NCBI GenBank assembly: GCA_017451395.1
Contig: JAFSPR010000071.1
Coordinates: forward strand, 1 to 38,099
Origin: Bacteroidales bacterium
Lineage (GTDB): Bacteria; Bacteroidota; Bacteroidia; Bacteroidales; UBA932
Reading direction: 5' to 3'
Length of the DNA stretch: 38,099 nucleotides
Positions 8,731 to 16,905 of the stretch are shown here, piece after piece. The translations under genes were made by a program, and so were the position numbers. How positions within the stretch are numbered: position 1 is the first letter of the stretch; each line of letters begins with the position of its first letter. A model generated the notes under the pieces. The model saw only the letters and a program-made list of their open reading frames with translations. It was not told where the DNA came from and made no database searches.

Positions 8731-10509
8731 TTATTTGATAATAAGATTCTTACCTTCTTCATAGCTCATTTCCCAGGGGCCTTTGCGAACCTTGAGGTAA
8801 GCCTCAAGTTCCTCGGGGGTGCGAGCGGGCTTTTCATAGCCGGGCATACCCACAATACCCCATAGATGTTTGGCATAGGTATAACCCATGGCCTCATAGA
8901 TGTCACGGCTGTGGTCCATTGCCGCGCGGAAACGCTCCCAATTACGCGAGCCGACGGCTTCCCACTGGACCTCGCTCAGAGCAGCCAGTCTGGGCAGGAG
9001 CATGTACTCCAGGTAATCAGGACTTGCTATGAATTCAGTCCACAGATTGGCCTGGACGCCTATGATATGGGATTCGGCACCAGGTGCGACGCCTTCGCAG
9101 GGTTCGTAGGAATAGACCAGCTCCGTAGGAAGACATGCACCTATAGAGACTGGCTCACGGTCCCATTCTTCAGAATTGTAACGGTCTATATACATGTAAT
9201 AGCCCGGGGACATTATGGCGTCAAATCCGCGCGCCGCCGCACGGATACCGGGTTCAATTCCACGCCAGGACATTATGGTAGCCCCTTCATCAAGGTCTCC
9301 CTCCAGGATTTCCTCCCAGCCGATTATCTTGCGACCATGTTCTGCAAGGAATTTCTGGATGCGGTTTGTCACATAGCTCTGGAGATACTGCTCCGCTGTG
9401 TGGCCGTCGTGGTCGGACAATCCAAGCTCCTTGATGCGGGCCTGGCAACGGGGACATTCTTTCCAACGGATTTTTGGACATTCGTCACCGCCGATATTAA
9501 TATATTCCGACGGGAAAAGGTCCATCACTTCCGTAAGGACATCCTCAAGGAATTCGAAAGTCTTTTCCTGTCCGGGACACAGTACATCAGGTTTTACACC
9601 CCAGGTGGTTGCAACCTCATAGGGGCCGCCGGTGCACCCAAGTTCAGGATATGCGGTAAGGGCAGACTGCATGTGTCCTGGGAGATCCACTTCCGGAATA
9701 ACCGTAATGCCGCGCTCTTTGGCGTAAGCCACAACGTCACGGACTTCTTCCTGGGTATAAAAACCGCCATATTCCTTATGGTCCAAACTGTCTCTCCAAT
9801 GGGCCACCTGGGTTTCCTTCCTAATGGAACCAACCTCGGTGAGGCGGGGATACTTCTTTATCTCAAGGCGCCAGCCCTGATCCTCTGTAAGATGCCAGTG
9901 GAAACGGTTTACCTTATAGAGAGCCATTATGTCCAGGCACTTCTTGATTTCGCTTGCGGGGAAGAAATGACGGCCGGAATCAATGAGGACGCCGCGGTAG
10001 GAGAAACGCGGGGAATCTTCAATTGAGGCATACTGTACGCGATAGCGGGCGTCTTTTGTTTCCGGAGAGAAGAACGAGGCCGGAAGCATCTGCATTATCG
10101 TGTGAATTGCGTTGAAAACGCCCTCTACGCCAGAAGCGGTAACGGTTATGCCAGTCTCATCTATCTCCAGACGATATGAATCCGGATTATCAGAAACGGC
10201 TCCGGACACAAAACGTACTCCGTCCTTGAACTTTGCGGGAGCGCCTGCCTTCACTTTATTTTTGCAGGCCGAAACTTCGTGAAGGCGTGCGGCGAAACCG
10301 CGTACGGCATCCAGGCTCTCATCTCCAAGATTACTGTCGACATAAAACTTTGCGCCGGTAATCTCATAAAAACCCTCCGACATCTCAACCTTCGAGGGAT
10401 AAGGAATTACGCTGAAAGGGACATCTTCAAAAGCATAATCTCCCGAAGGAGCGGATTTACAGGATAATAAAAGAAGCGAGAGTACGGCAAGGATAGTGAA
10501 ATTCTTCAT
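8731..10509 (-). CDS. GH20 beta-N-acetylhexosaminidase lipoprotein
   Basis: 592 residues from the ATG ending at 10509; an in-frame upstream extension to 10680 runs through the divergent promoter and into the opposite gene, so it is rejected. Lipobox at Cys17 (LLSC). A GH20b-type N-terminal domain spans about 30-165. The catalytic barrel starts near 170, with HWHLTEDQGWR at 204-214. The substrate-assisted catalytic pair Asp342-Glu343 lies in NIGGDECP. GH20 enzymes remove terminal beta-GlcNAc or beta-GalNAc. It is the first gene of locus A, so its promoter likely drives all five genes. A CxxC-like pair (ECPRC, 351-355) follows the active site, as in many Bacteroidota members. Family is very secure; the GlcNAc versus GalNAc preference is not visible. 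Confidence 0.95.
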   Translation of the reverse strand: MKNFTILAVLSLLLLSCKSAPSGDYAFEDVPFSVIPYPSKVEMSEGFYEITGAKFYVDSNLGDESLDAVRGFAARLHEVSACKNKVKAGAPAKFKDGVRFVSGAVSDNPDSYRLEIDETGITVTASGVEGVFNAIHTIMQMLPASFFSPETKDARYRVQYASIEDSPRFSYRGVLIDSGRHFFPASEIKKCLDIMALYKVNRFHWHLTEDQGWRLEIKKYPRLTEVGSIRKETQVAHWRDSLDHKEYGGFYTQEEVRDVVAYAKERGITVIPEVDLPGHMQSALTAYPELGCTGGPYEVATTWGVKPDVLCPGQEKTFEFLEDVLTEVMDLFPSEYINIGGDECPKIRWKECPRCQARIKELGLSDHDGHTAEQYLQSYVTNRIQKFLAEHGRKIIGWEEILEGDLDEGATIMSWRGIEPGIRAAARGFDAIMSPGYYMYIDRYNSEEWDREPVSIGACLPTELVYSYEPCEGVAPGAESHIIGVQANLWTEFIASPDYLEYMLLPRLAALSEVQWEAVGSRNWERFRAAMDHSRDIYEAMGYTYAKHLWGIVGMPGYEKPARTPEELEAYLKVRKGPWEMSYEEGKNLIIK

Positions 10510-10530
10510 GTGATTAGCGTTATATTCATA

Positions 10531-10561
10531 CAAATTTAATAATCTCCGGCAAAAAATCCAA
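10531..10561 (-). promoter_or_regulatory. Predicted Bacteroidota promoter for the locus A operon
   Basis: On the minus strand a TAAATTTG box (10531-10538) matches the -7 consensus TAnnTTTG. A TTG (10559-10561) lies 20 bases upstream, the expected -33 spacing. Transcription would start about 20 bases before the GH20 ATG. Confidence 0.65.
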
Positions 10562-10571
10562 TATATTTTTT

Positions 10572-10579
10572 TATCTTTG
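10572..10579 (+). promoter_or_regulatory. Predicted -7 box for the metallophosphoesterase, nearly abutting its ATG
   Basis: TATCTTTG at 10572-10579 fits TAnnTTTG. It ends only three bases before the ATG at 10583, so the predicted transcript would be leaderless or almost so. No clear -33 TTG was found at the usual distance, so the call rests on the -7 box alone. Confidence 0.4.
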
Positions 10580-10582
10580 AGT

Positions 10583-11914
10583 ATGAAAAGAAGAGACTTC
10601 ATCAAAGGTTCTGCCGCCCTGGCACTTGCTGCCGGCACCGCCGACATCGCAAAAGCAATTGATTTAACAGACAACAACAATCAGGAAGATTCATTTTCCG
10701 GGAAACTCATAGGTTCGGCACCGCTTCTTGAGAACTACGCGGAAACTTCCATGGGGGTTGCCTTTACAGTTAATGCACTCGCAAACGGATATGTCCTCAT
10801 AGGAGAAAAACCGGACCTGTCCGATGCCAGGAAAGTTAAATGCGGCGGATACCGCCTGTGTGACATCAACGACAAAGTGCTTCAGGTGCGCCTCACGGGC
10901 CTGAAACCCGCCACCACGTATTTTTATAAGATTGGCGCAGACCGCATTCATTACGGCGGTGGCTACGACATGAAAATCATCGGCAACGAAGAAGATCCCG
11001 CCATCTATTCTTTCACCACCGCCGGCAAAAAGGCCAAGGCCCATTTCTGCGTGATTAACGACACCCACGTGCAGTGGGATCCTTTCTCAATGGCCATAGA
11101 AAAAGTCGCCCAACTGTCGCCCTCATGTGTCATCTGGAACGGAGACGCCTCCAATACGGAAGAAACCATTGAGGCTCAGATGAAGATCTTCCTCCAGCCG
11201 GAGATTGACAGAAAGGATTATGGCTCCCGCATTCCGTACATGTTCTGCCCCGGAAACCACGACAGCCGCGGCTGGGCCAACCGCCACCTGGAGAATGTGT
11301 GGATGTACCGCCAGCCAGAAGAACGCAGCCCCCGAGACTGGGACCTTGGCCGCAACTTCGCCGTAAGGATGGGAGACATCGCTCTAATCGGCCTTGACAC
11401 CGCAGAGGACAAGCTGGACAGCAATCCCGTTTTTGCCGGTCTGTTCAACAGCGCTCCCTACCGTGAGGCCCAGACAAAATGGCTCAAAGATGTCCTTAAG
11501 CGCAAGGATATTGCATCGGCCCCTTATATTGTTGCCTTCTGCCATATTCCGCTGTTCGATCCAAGACCGGAAGAAAACCCCGGAGACCTTGCCCCTGCAG
11601 ATTCCGGTCCCGGCATTACGCATCCCTGGGCATCATGGCAGCGAACCTGCTCACGCATGTGGGGCCCGCTGCTACAGAAAGCCGGATGCCAGGTGCTTAT
11701 AACCGCGCACCAGCACCGCTTCCGCTGCGACACTCCCGCGGAAACCGGCCAGGGGTGGGCCCAGATCGTGGGCGGAGGCCCGGAGCTCAATTCTGTCACT
11801 TCTTTCCCCACCGTAATTGAAGGAAAGGTAGAAAAAAAGGCATTGCGCATAATCGTGCACAATGCCCATACCGGAGAAATATGTCTTGACCGGAGCTTCA
11901 AGCCCCGCCGTTAG
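10583..11914 (+). CDS. Tat-exported calcineurin-like metallophosphoesterase
   Basis: 443 residues from ATG 10583; a TTG two codons upstream is ignored because it falls within the -7 box. The N-terminus MKRRDFIKG then an Ala-rich segment is a twin-arginine signal. Residues 40-147 look like the fibronectin-III-like domain of purple acid phosphatases. The dimetal site is complete: Asp160-x-His162, GDASN at 187-191, GNHD at 224-227, FCHIP and AHQHR near the C-terminus. It probably hydrolyses a phosphomonoester or diester outside the cytoplasm. It sits alone between loci A and B, divergent from A and convergent with B (7-base gap). A phosphate- or sugar-phosphate-removing role on a host glycan or phospholipid is possible, but the substrate is unknown. 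Confidence 0.9.
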   Translation: MKRRDFIKGSAALALAAGTADIAKAIDLTDNNNQEDSFSGKLIGSAPLLENYAETSMGVAFTVNALANGYVLIGEKPDLSDARKVKCGGYRLCDINDKVLQVRLTGLKPATTYFYKIGADRIHYGGGYDMKIIGNEEDPAIYSFTTAGKKAKAHFCVINDTHVQWDPFSMAIEKVAQLSPSCVIWNGDASNTEETIEAQMKIFLQPEIDRKDYGSRIPYMFCPGNHDSRGWANRHLENVWMYRQPEERSPRDWDLGRNFAVRMGDIALIGLDTAEDKLDSNPVFAGLFNSAPYREAQTKWLKDVLKRKDIASAPYIVAFCHIPLFDPRPEENPGDLAPADSGPGITHPWASWQRTCSRMWGPLLQKAGCQVLITAHQHRFRCDTPAETGQGWAQIVGGGPELNSVTSFPTVIEGKVEKKALRIIVHNAHTGEICLDRSFKPRR

Positions 11915-11921
11915 TCACCCA

Positions 11922-13319
11922 TTACCATCTCCGGACACGCACTTTATAACATGGCAGGTTAACAGAAATACTTGCGTCGCAGTTTTCGGCCGATACTTCC
12001 CGGAAAGAAGGGATGTGACGGATCTCATGAGTCCACCACTCCTCTGTAGCCTGGGTGTACCATGCCTCCCCGGTTTCGGGATTGCAGTTGACGGATTTGA
12101 GATTTATCCGGCTGGAGAAAAAAGGAATCTCCGTAAATTCTTCCGTTTCAATGTTCCAATAGAAAGCCCAACTTCCGGATACCGTGAGAGTCCCGCTTTC
12201 CAGCTTTTGGAGGTCATGCACATGCGTCCTGGGCGTCGGGATGCTCTTGAGAAGTTTCAGTGACGGCGACGCCCCATCCCAGTTTTCAAGGCCGTAAACG
12301 TTTACCTTGTCATAACCGGAGGCATAAAGACGCTCCGACTCAGGGTCCCATACCGCGCCGTGGGCAAAATACAGCTGACAGGAATAAAGCACCTCGTTTG
12401 ACCGGTCACGGTCAAATACCTGAAGACAGTCTCCGCCGCTGGAGCAGGCCACCACAAGGCGGTTTCCGGGAAGGAGTTCCGCACTGTGAGCCATGGTGGA
12501 CTTGTCTGAAAAGAACTCTACGTCACCGGTTCTGGCATCAACTATGGCCGCCCAGTTATAGGAACTTGTGACAAGATAAGCATTCCCGCCGTCAATTATC
12601 TTGCACTCGTCCATGTTGTTTGTATTGGCTGTTCCCAGCTCTGCCTTATGCTGGGAAGAATTCCACTTCCATATCAAACCATCCTTATAGGTTTTACCGC
12701 TTGCAAGGTCTGCGTCCACAAGATAGAGGCTTGACCCGGCCACAAATGCAAGCTGGGTATGGTAGCGTGACGCCACGTTGCCCCCGGTGGTAGTTCCTCC
12801 CGGAGCGAGTGGCATCCGCCATCCGTGAAATTCCTCGGTGTAATTTCCGGAAGCATCTGTGGCGCCAAGTGTGTATCCTGCCGTAAGCAGCACCGGAGCC
12901 ACCATGACAGGGATAACCACATCTCCTTTTGATGCATCTATGACACTGGGCAGGACTATGCGGATTTCACTATCGGTAGCCACCTGCTCTCTTGTCTCGG
13001 GATTATATGTGACGTCACCGGCTATTAGCTCTCCTTTGGCAGAGCGCACCAGAAGTTCCTTTACAGTGTAATCCCCTTCCCCGATTGTGATGTTCAGTAA
13101 ATGGAACGGGCTTGATTCAAAACCAGGTATTTCCTTGATTGTTCCGTCCTGCAATGTGGGTATGGTATAATGGATGAGCTCCTCCTTCTGAGAATTGTTA
13201 TCTTCCGCAGGAGTGACGTCCTCTATGACAGGATCGGGATTTGCAGCCGCAGGTTTTTCACAGGAGCAGGCCGATCCCGCCAGGAACAATAGACAAAGTG
13301 AAGATAGAACAAGTTTCAT
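11922..13319 (-). CDS. Beta-propeller-like lipoprotein of unknown function (DUF6528-like)
   Basis: 465 residues with a lipoprotein signal; lipobox Cys18 (GSAC) or Cys20. An N-terminal region (about 30-135) looks like a small beta domain. From about 140 there are repeated propeller-type blades, with recurring phrases on stored values, such as VDARTGDVEFF, GNRLVVACSSGG and GTLTVSGSWAFYWNIETEEF. From memory this resembles the DUF6528 family of Bacteroidota glycan loci; that name is unverified. No catalytic signature is evident, so a surface glycan-binding role or an uncharacterised lyase/hydrolase are both possible. It is the last gene of locus B, 7 bases after GH123 and sharing its promoter. 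Confidence 0.8.
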   Translation of the reverse strand: MKLVLSSLCLLFLAGSACSCEKPAAANPDPVIEDVTPAEDNNSQKEELIHYTIPTLQDGTIKEIPGFESSPFHLLNITIGEGDYTVKELLVRSAKGELIAGDVTYNPETREQVATDSEIRIVLPSVIDASKGDVVIPVMVAPVLLTAGYTLGATDASGNYTEEFHGWRMPLAPGGTTTGGNVASRYHTQLAFVAGSSLYLVDADLASGKTYKDGLIWKWNSSQHKAELGTANTNNMDECKIIDGGNAYLVTSSYNWAAIVDARTGDVEFFSDKSTMAHSAELLPGNRLVVACSSGGDCLQVFDRDRSNEVLYSCQLYFAHGAVWDPESERLYASGYDKVNVYGLENWDGASPSLKLLKSIPTPRTHVHDLQKLESGTLTVSGSWAFYWNIETEEFTEIPFFSSRINLKSVNCNPETGEAWYTQATEEWWTHEIRHIPSFREVSAENCDASISVNLPCYKVRVRRW

Positions 13320-13326
13320 AAAAGAG

Positions 13327-15180
13327 TTATTGCACCTCCCTGCTTAATTCATTCACCTTGTCACGCATGGATGCTGCCTCCTTGACCATCGAAGATTTAA
13401 GGGAAGAGACAATCTCGTCTACCTTGGCGGCCTTTCCGGGATACAGTTTACGTATAAGGTTCAGCTTTTCAGTATATCGCATCCCTTCGCAGAGTTTCTC
13501 GAAACGAGGACTGCTCTGTGCCTTCATTTCTGCCGAATTCCTCTCGTCCGGATATATCAGGTAGCAGTCTCCCGGGTAACAAGTAGTGTGCAGGGTGCCA
13601 TAAAGGGGATCTTCATCATACTTGTTCAGGGCCCAGCGCATTACTCCATCCATTCCGTACTTTTTGGCTTCATACACCGCAAATGCGGCCTCTGCCGGCT
13701 GACAGGTAGAGGCCATCTTGCCACTTCCACAGGAGTAGAGGGTGGTCTGAAGGCCTTTTGCCCTGCGTGACCGGGCAAGTTCCTTGGCATCTGAAGGCCT
13801 TGCATTCTCCCAGATTGAGACGTCGTACATACGGTCATAGAGCGGAGCAACCTCCTTCCCGTTCACGGCTCCGCCTACCTTGAGCTGGACGCCCTTGGAG
13901 TTGGTTATGTCCTCGGCAGCCTCAACAAGTGCCAGAGTAACATCATAAAGGCGCTCGTCCATATAAAGGACCGCCATGTCAAACCACCCCTTTTCCTCCA
14001 GATGAGCCACAAGATCCGTCAGGAAAGCATGCGTGGTTGTCTTCCAGCGCTCCTGCCCGGGCTGGGCGCTGAGTTTGTTGGTCACTTCACCGGTAGATTC
14101 GTCGTAGTAAACGAATCCCCAGCCCACGCCAGTATGATAGAACAGGTCTATCTGACGGTTGATGCCATGCTTCAGGTTAAGTTCCACATAATAGTCCATA
14201 TCGGTATAGTCCCACCTGTAGGTACCGTCCTTCTGAAGAATCCACTTTATCATTGAAGGCGTGGCACAAGGGAAACGGCTGTTGTCCGGGCCTTCCACGG
14301 TCTGGACGCTTATGGTATTGCCTCCTGCCTTGTGATAGAGTTCCAGCTCACTTTCAAGACCTGCCTGATACTTTGGATCAAGGCGCACATAATAAAGGCT
14401 GAAAGGGTTGGTATCCTGCCTCTCCGGCGTAGTGAAATTGAAAAATTCCATGTTGGTTTTGCCGGAGTAGTACCTGTTGGATGCAAACGGGGTTTCCCAA
14501 AGATCCAGGAAAGTTTCCCATTCCTCCGGATTGGTGAGTGTAAGATTAAGGACATCCAGCGAATACTTGAAAACTGCTATATCCTTCTGGGCCGATTTCA
14601 GCGATACCCTGCCCGTATAAGTACCTGCAGGGGTGCCCGCCGGAACATATATATCAACCCATGCCGAATAAAGATTGCCGGCCTCAAGGTCTTTTACGGC
14701 GCTGTGGGTAATGACGTCGTATATATCGTAATCTATGTCAGGATATGCCTCGGATTTGGAGTGGATTGCGTTTATATATGTAGCCGATATATTATCCTTG
14801 GATATCACGGCGCCGTTTTCACTCACAAGGTCTTCCACATCCAGAACAGCTCCCGGGAAAGCTTCCTCCTGGGTGAGGATGTCTATACGGCTTGACACAT
14901 GGTCATTTTTCCACGAACATCCGGACCAGTTGCGGGACTGGGTATACACTCCTGCCTGGCTGGTAGCCATAACCTTGCTGTAATCTCTGGGATTCAAGTT
15001 TTTGTCGCCGTCGGAGATCATGGCCCATACAGGGTCATCAAAGACTTCCTCCGATGGATTTTCAACGGCAGGCTCCTCCTGGTCAGAGTCCTGAGGCAAT
15101 TGTTCTGCGGCAGTTTCACGAGGCTGGGCACATCCGCCCAGGACAAAGAGGGTCAATACAATGGAATTAGCAAGTTTCAT
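13327..15180 (-). CDS. GH123-like (DUF4091) N-acetyl-beta-galactosaminidase lipoprotein
   Basis: 617 residues from the ATG ending at 15180. A 28-residue upstream extension to 15264 crosses the promoter and terminator and is rejected. Lipobox at Cys17 (LGGC). An N-terminal beta-sandwich (about 90-215, with VDIYVPAGTPAGTYTG) precedes the barrel. The start of the barrel has a family-typical block (WETFLDLWETPFASNRYY). LYMDER holds the predicted catalytic pair Asp408-Glu409, as in GH123 enzymes that use substrate-assisted catalysis on beta-GalNAc. The C-terminus has the DUF4091 pattern: RWALNKYDEDP, then PGDCYLIYPD. GH123 fits the GalNAc theme of the locus, for instance glycosphingolipid or O-glycan beta-GalNAc. 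The large DUF4091 superfamily has members without proven activity, so the substrate is inferred. Confidence 0.82.
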   Translation of the reverse strand: MKLANSIVLTLFVLGGCAQPRETAAEQLPQDSDQEEPAVENPSEEVFDDPVWAMISDGDKNLNPRDYSKVMATSQAGVYTQSRNWSGCSWKNDHVSSRIDILTQEEAFPGAVLDVEDLVSENGAVISKDNISATYINAIHSKSEAYPDIDYDIYDVITHSAVKDLEAGNLYSAWVDIYVPAGTPAGTYTGRVSLKSAQKDIAVFKYSLDVLNLTLTNPEEWETFLDLWETPFASNRYYSGKTNMEFFNFTTPERQDTNPFSLYYVRLDPKYQAGLESELELYHKAGGNTISVQTVEGPDNSRFPCATPSMIKWILQKDGTYRWDYTDMDYYVELNLKHGINRQIDLFYHTGVGWGFVYYDESTGEVTNKLSAQPGQERWKTTTHAFLTDLVAHLEEKGWFDMAVLYMDERLYDVTLALVEAAEDITNSKGVQLKVGGAVNGKEVAPLYDRMYDVSIWENARPSDAKELARSRRAKGLQTTLYSCGSGKMASTCQPAEAAFAVYEAKKYGMDGVMRWALNKYDEDPLYGTLHTTCYPGDCYLIYPDERNSAEMKAQSSPRFEKLCEGMRYTEKLNLIRKLYPGKAAKVDEIVSSLKSSMVKEAASMRDKVNELSREVQ

Positions 15181-15198
15181 ATTATGCAGTTTATACAA

Positions 15199-15228
15199 CA
15201 AATATACAAAATAAAGCGCAAAGACCAA
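15199..15228 (-). promoter_or_regulatory. Predicted internal promoter for GH123 and the propeller gene
   Basis: Minus-strand TATATTTG at 15199-15206 matches TAnnTTTG, and TTG at 15226-15228 lies 19 bases upstream. It sits just downstream of the terminator of the preceding gene and about 19 bases before the GH123 ATG. Confidence 0.65.
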
Positions 15229-15259
15229 TAAAAACCGGCCGGACAAACGCCCGGCCGGT
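15227..15259 (-). terminator. Intrinsic terminator between the fimbrillin-like/YjiK-like gene and GH123
   Basis: On the minus strand ACCGGCCGG (15259-15251) pairs with CCGGCCGGT (15242-15234) around an 8-base loop, and TTTTTATT follows. This is a strong GC stem with a U tract, 25 bases after the stop codon at 15285. The U tract overlaps the -33 element of the next promoter. Confidence 0.8.
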
Positions 15260-15284
15260 GCCATTCATAGGGGTGAGAAGATCA

Positions 15285-16895
15285 TCAGTTTTTGTCAAAG
15301 TCTTCAAAACCGGTGAAATCGTAACGGTAAAGATAAGATGTATCACCATAATCATCTCCAACCCACATACAACTGTGAACACGGTCTATGCATACAGATT
15401 CAGGATTGGATCCTGATACAGGGTAAGCACCAAGATAGTCCATGCTTACGCTGTATTTTCCATCATTCACAGTATAATCCACATCAAAGACAAACACCTT
15501 CTTGGCCTCAGAGTCAATAATCCAGAGCCAGCCTGTCTTGGGGTCATAGCTGAAACCGGCTATCTCTGACACCCTGTTCCTGTCGTAAAGCTTTGCGTCC
15601 CACAGGACAGTCTTGGTCTCAAGGCTGCAAAGGAAGAGATGGGAATTGGACTGCGCGCCGGCAAATACTAATCCGTCCTTGAAGTAAGTGCAGCCTTCCA
15701 CACCGGCATTGCCATAATTCTTGGCAGCAGGGATATTGAAAAGCGTGGTTGCCCTTGTATTGAAATCCGGTCCCTTTACAAGCCCAACTCCATCAGGTTC
15801 AAGTCCTATGAGAAGATCCTTGGTGTCTGGGTTGAGAGACACATCCTCTGCATCTCCGCCAATATGGTAAGTCCAAAGGACGTCACCTTCGAATGAAAGC
15901 TTTGCCAGATCTCCGTTGTCGCCTACGCCCCACAGGAAATCCTTGCCCTCACTGAGGCAGATGCCAGAAAGTTCGTTGAACTTCACGGTGAACTTCTGGG
16001 AATCCCCCATCCTTGGCATCTTGGGCGGAAGACCACTGTAAGGCTCAAGCGATGAAGTAATGTTTCCAAGGTCCAGAGACCGCCCCGAAGTAAGGGAGAC
16101 GGCACTTGAAACGCTGTAAGTTGCAGTCCAGGAGCCGCTTTTGCCCAAATACAGGGTATATCCCTTCGGGAAACTGAAGTCTCCGGGGAACCAGATTTTG
16201 GACGGCTGGCCGGAAGATACCGTTCCATAACGGAAAGGATATCCGTCGTTTTGCTTTGGATTGAACTTTTTGGTCTCGGAACTATATTCGGCCTCAAAAC
16301 GGGTTATGCAAATGCCGTTTCGGTCGTTGGATGCAATTGCATAGCTGTCGTAGTCACCGTCAACAGTAAAGCTTAAAAGAGAGGACACGTCAATGAAATT
16401 GAAAGTGTCGCCACTCAGATAAGAAATAGTGAGAAGGTCCTCGCAACGCTCAAAAGTTGTCTTTATCTTGAGCACACCCTTGAACATGTATACGGCTTCT
16501 GCAGGCCACGCTGCATAGAAACTGTCTGGCTCTGCCGGAGAAGTGAGGGCCTCGGCGCCAACGGTGGCGGTTGCAGTACGGCCGTCGGCCGAAATATCTG
16601 AGGCGGAAAGAGTTATAACCTCTGTCTGGGTGCCGATATTTCCGTGGACGTAAATCTGGTCGCCGGCTTCCCAGGCACCCTTCATAGGAGAAACCACGAA
16701 TTTGTAGGTTACGGCCTTGGCGGTGCCGTCACCTTCATCCGGCTTATTCTCATCCTTGTCCTTATTGTCCTCATCCTTATTTTCAGGCGCAGGAACCTCG
16801 GGCTCCTTGTTCTCGGGCGTGCAGGAATAGCAGGAAAAAACTGCAGCGCCCACGATGGTGAGCGCCAGCAGTGATAATAATGAACTTTTTTTCAT
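15285..16895 (-). CDS. Lipoprotein with fimbrillin-like N-terminus and YjiK/SdiA-regulated-like propeller
   Basis: 536 residues. Lipobox at Cys22 or Cys25 (VFSC/YSC), then a charged Lys/Asp/Glu/Pro linker (about 27-60) that would lift the protein off the membrane. Residues 60-285 resemble fimbrillin-like (Mfa-type) modules, with the AWEAGDQIYVHG and FYAAWPAE stretches. Residues 300-536 carry propeller-like repeats (GICLSEGKDFLWGVGDNG, EDVSLNPDTKDLLIGLE, GFSYDPKTGWLWIIDSEAK) resembling the YjiK/SdiA-regulated family. No catalytic site is apparent. Its place in locus B, 10 bases after the DUF4832 gene and before a terminator, suggests a surface glycan-binding protein. Both domain calls are from pattern recognition; the function is inference. 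Confidence 0.75.
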   Translation of the reverse strand: MKKSSLLSLLALTIVGAAVFSCYSCTPENKEPEVPAPENKDEDNKDKDENKPDEGDGTAKAVTYKFVVSPMKGAWEAGDQIYVHGNIGTQTEVITLSASDISADGRTATATVGAEALTSPAEPDSFYAAWPAEAVYMFKGVLKIKTTFERCEDLLTISYLSGDTFNFIDVSSLLSFTVDGDYDSYAIASNDRNGICITRFEAEYSSETKKFNPKQNDGYPFRYGTVSSGQPSKIWFPGDFSFPKGYTLYLGKSGSWTATYSVSSAVSLTSGRSLDLGNITSSLEPYSGLPPKMPRMGDSQKFTVKFNELSGICLSEGKDFLWGVGDNGDLAKLSFEGDVLWTYHIGGDAEDVSLNPDTKDLLIGLEPDGVGLVKGPDFNTRATTLFNIPAAKNYGNAGVEGCTYFKDGLVFAGAQSNSHLFLCSLETKTVLWDAKLYDRNRVSEIAGFSYDPKTGWLWIIDSEAKKVFVFDVDYTVNDGKYSVSMDYLGAYPVSGSNPESVCIDRVHSCMWVGDDYGDTSYLYRYDFTGFEDFDKN

Positions 16896-16905
16896 AGTAC
16901 TGTCT

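Noticed and set aside
8866-10026. Long plus-strand open frame opposite the GH20 gene (386 codons)
   Set aside because: It is antisense to a clear GH20 enzyme, with composition that follows the real gene; similar shadows lie opposite susC at 22233-23306 and opposite GH36 at 28548-29585.
10510-10680. Upstream extension of the GH20 reading frame by 57 codons
   Set aside because: It crosses the divergent promoter and the first codons of the metallophosphoesterase, whereas the ATG at 10509 gives a clean lipoprotein signal.
15181-15264. Upstream extension of the GH123 reading frame by 28 codons
   Set aside because: It would include the terminator stem and the -7 box; ATG 15180 gives a lipobox signal.
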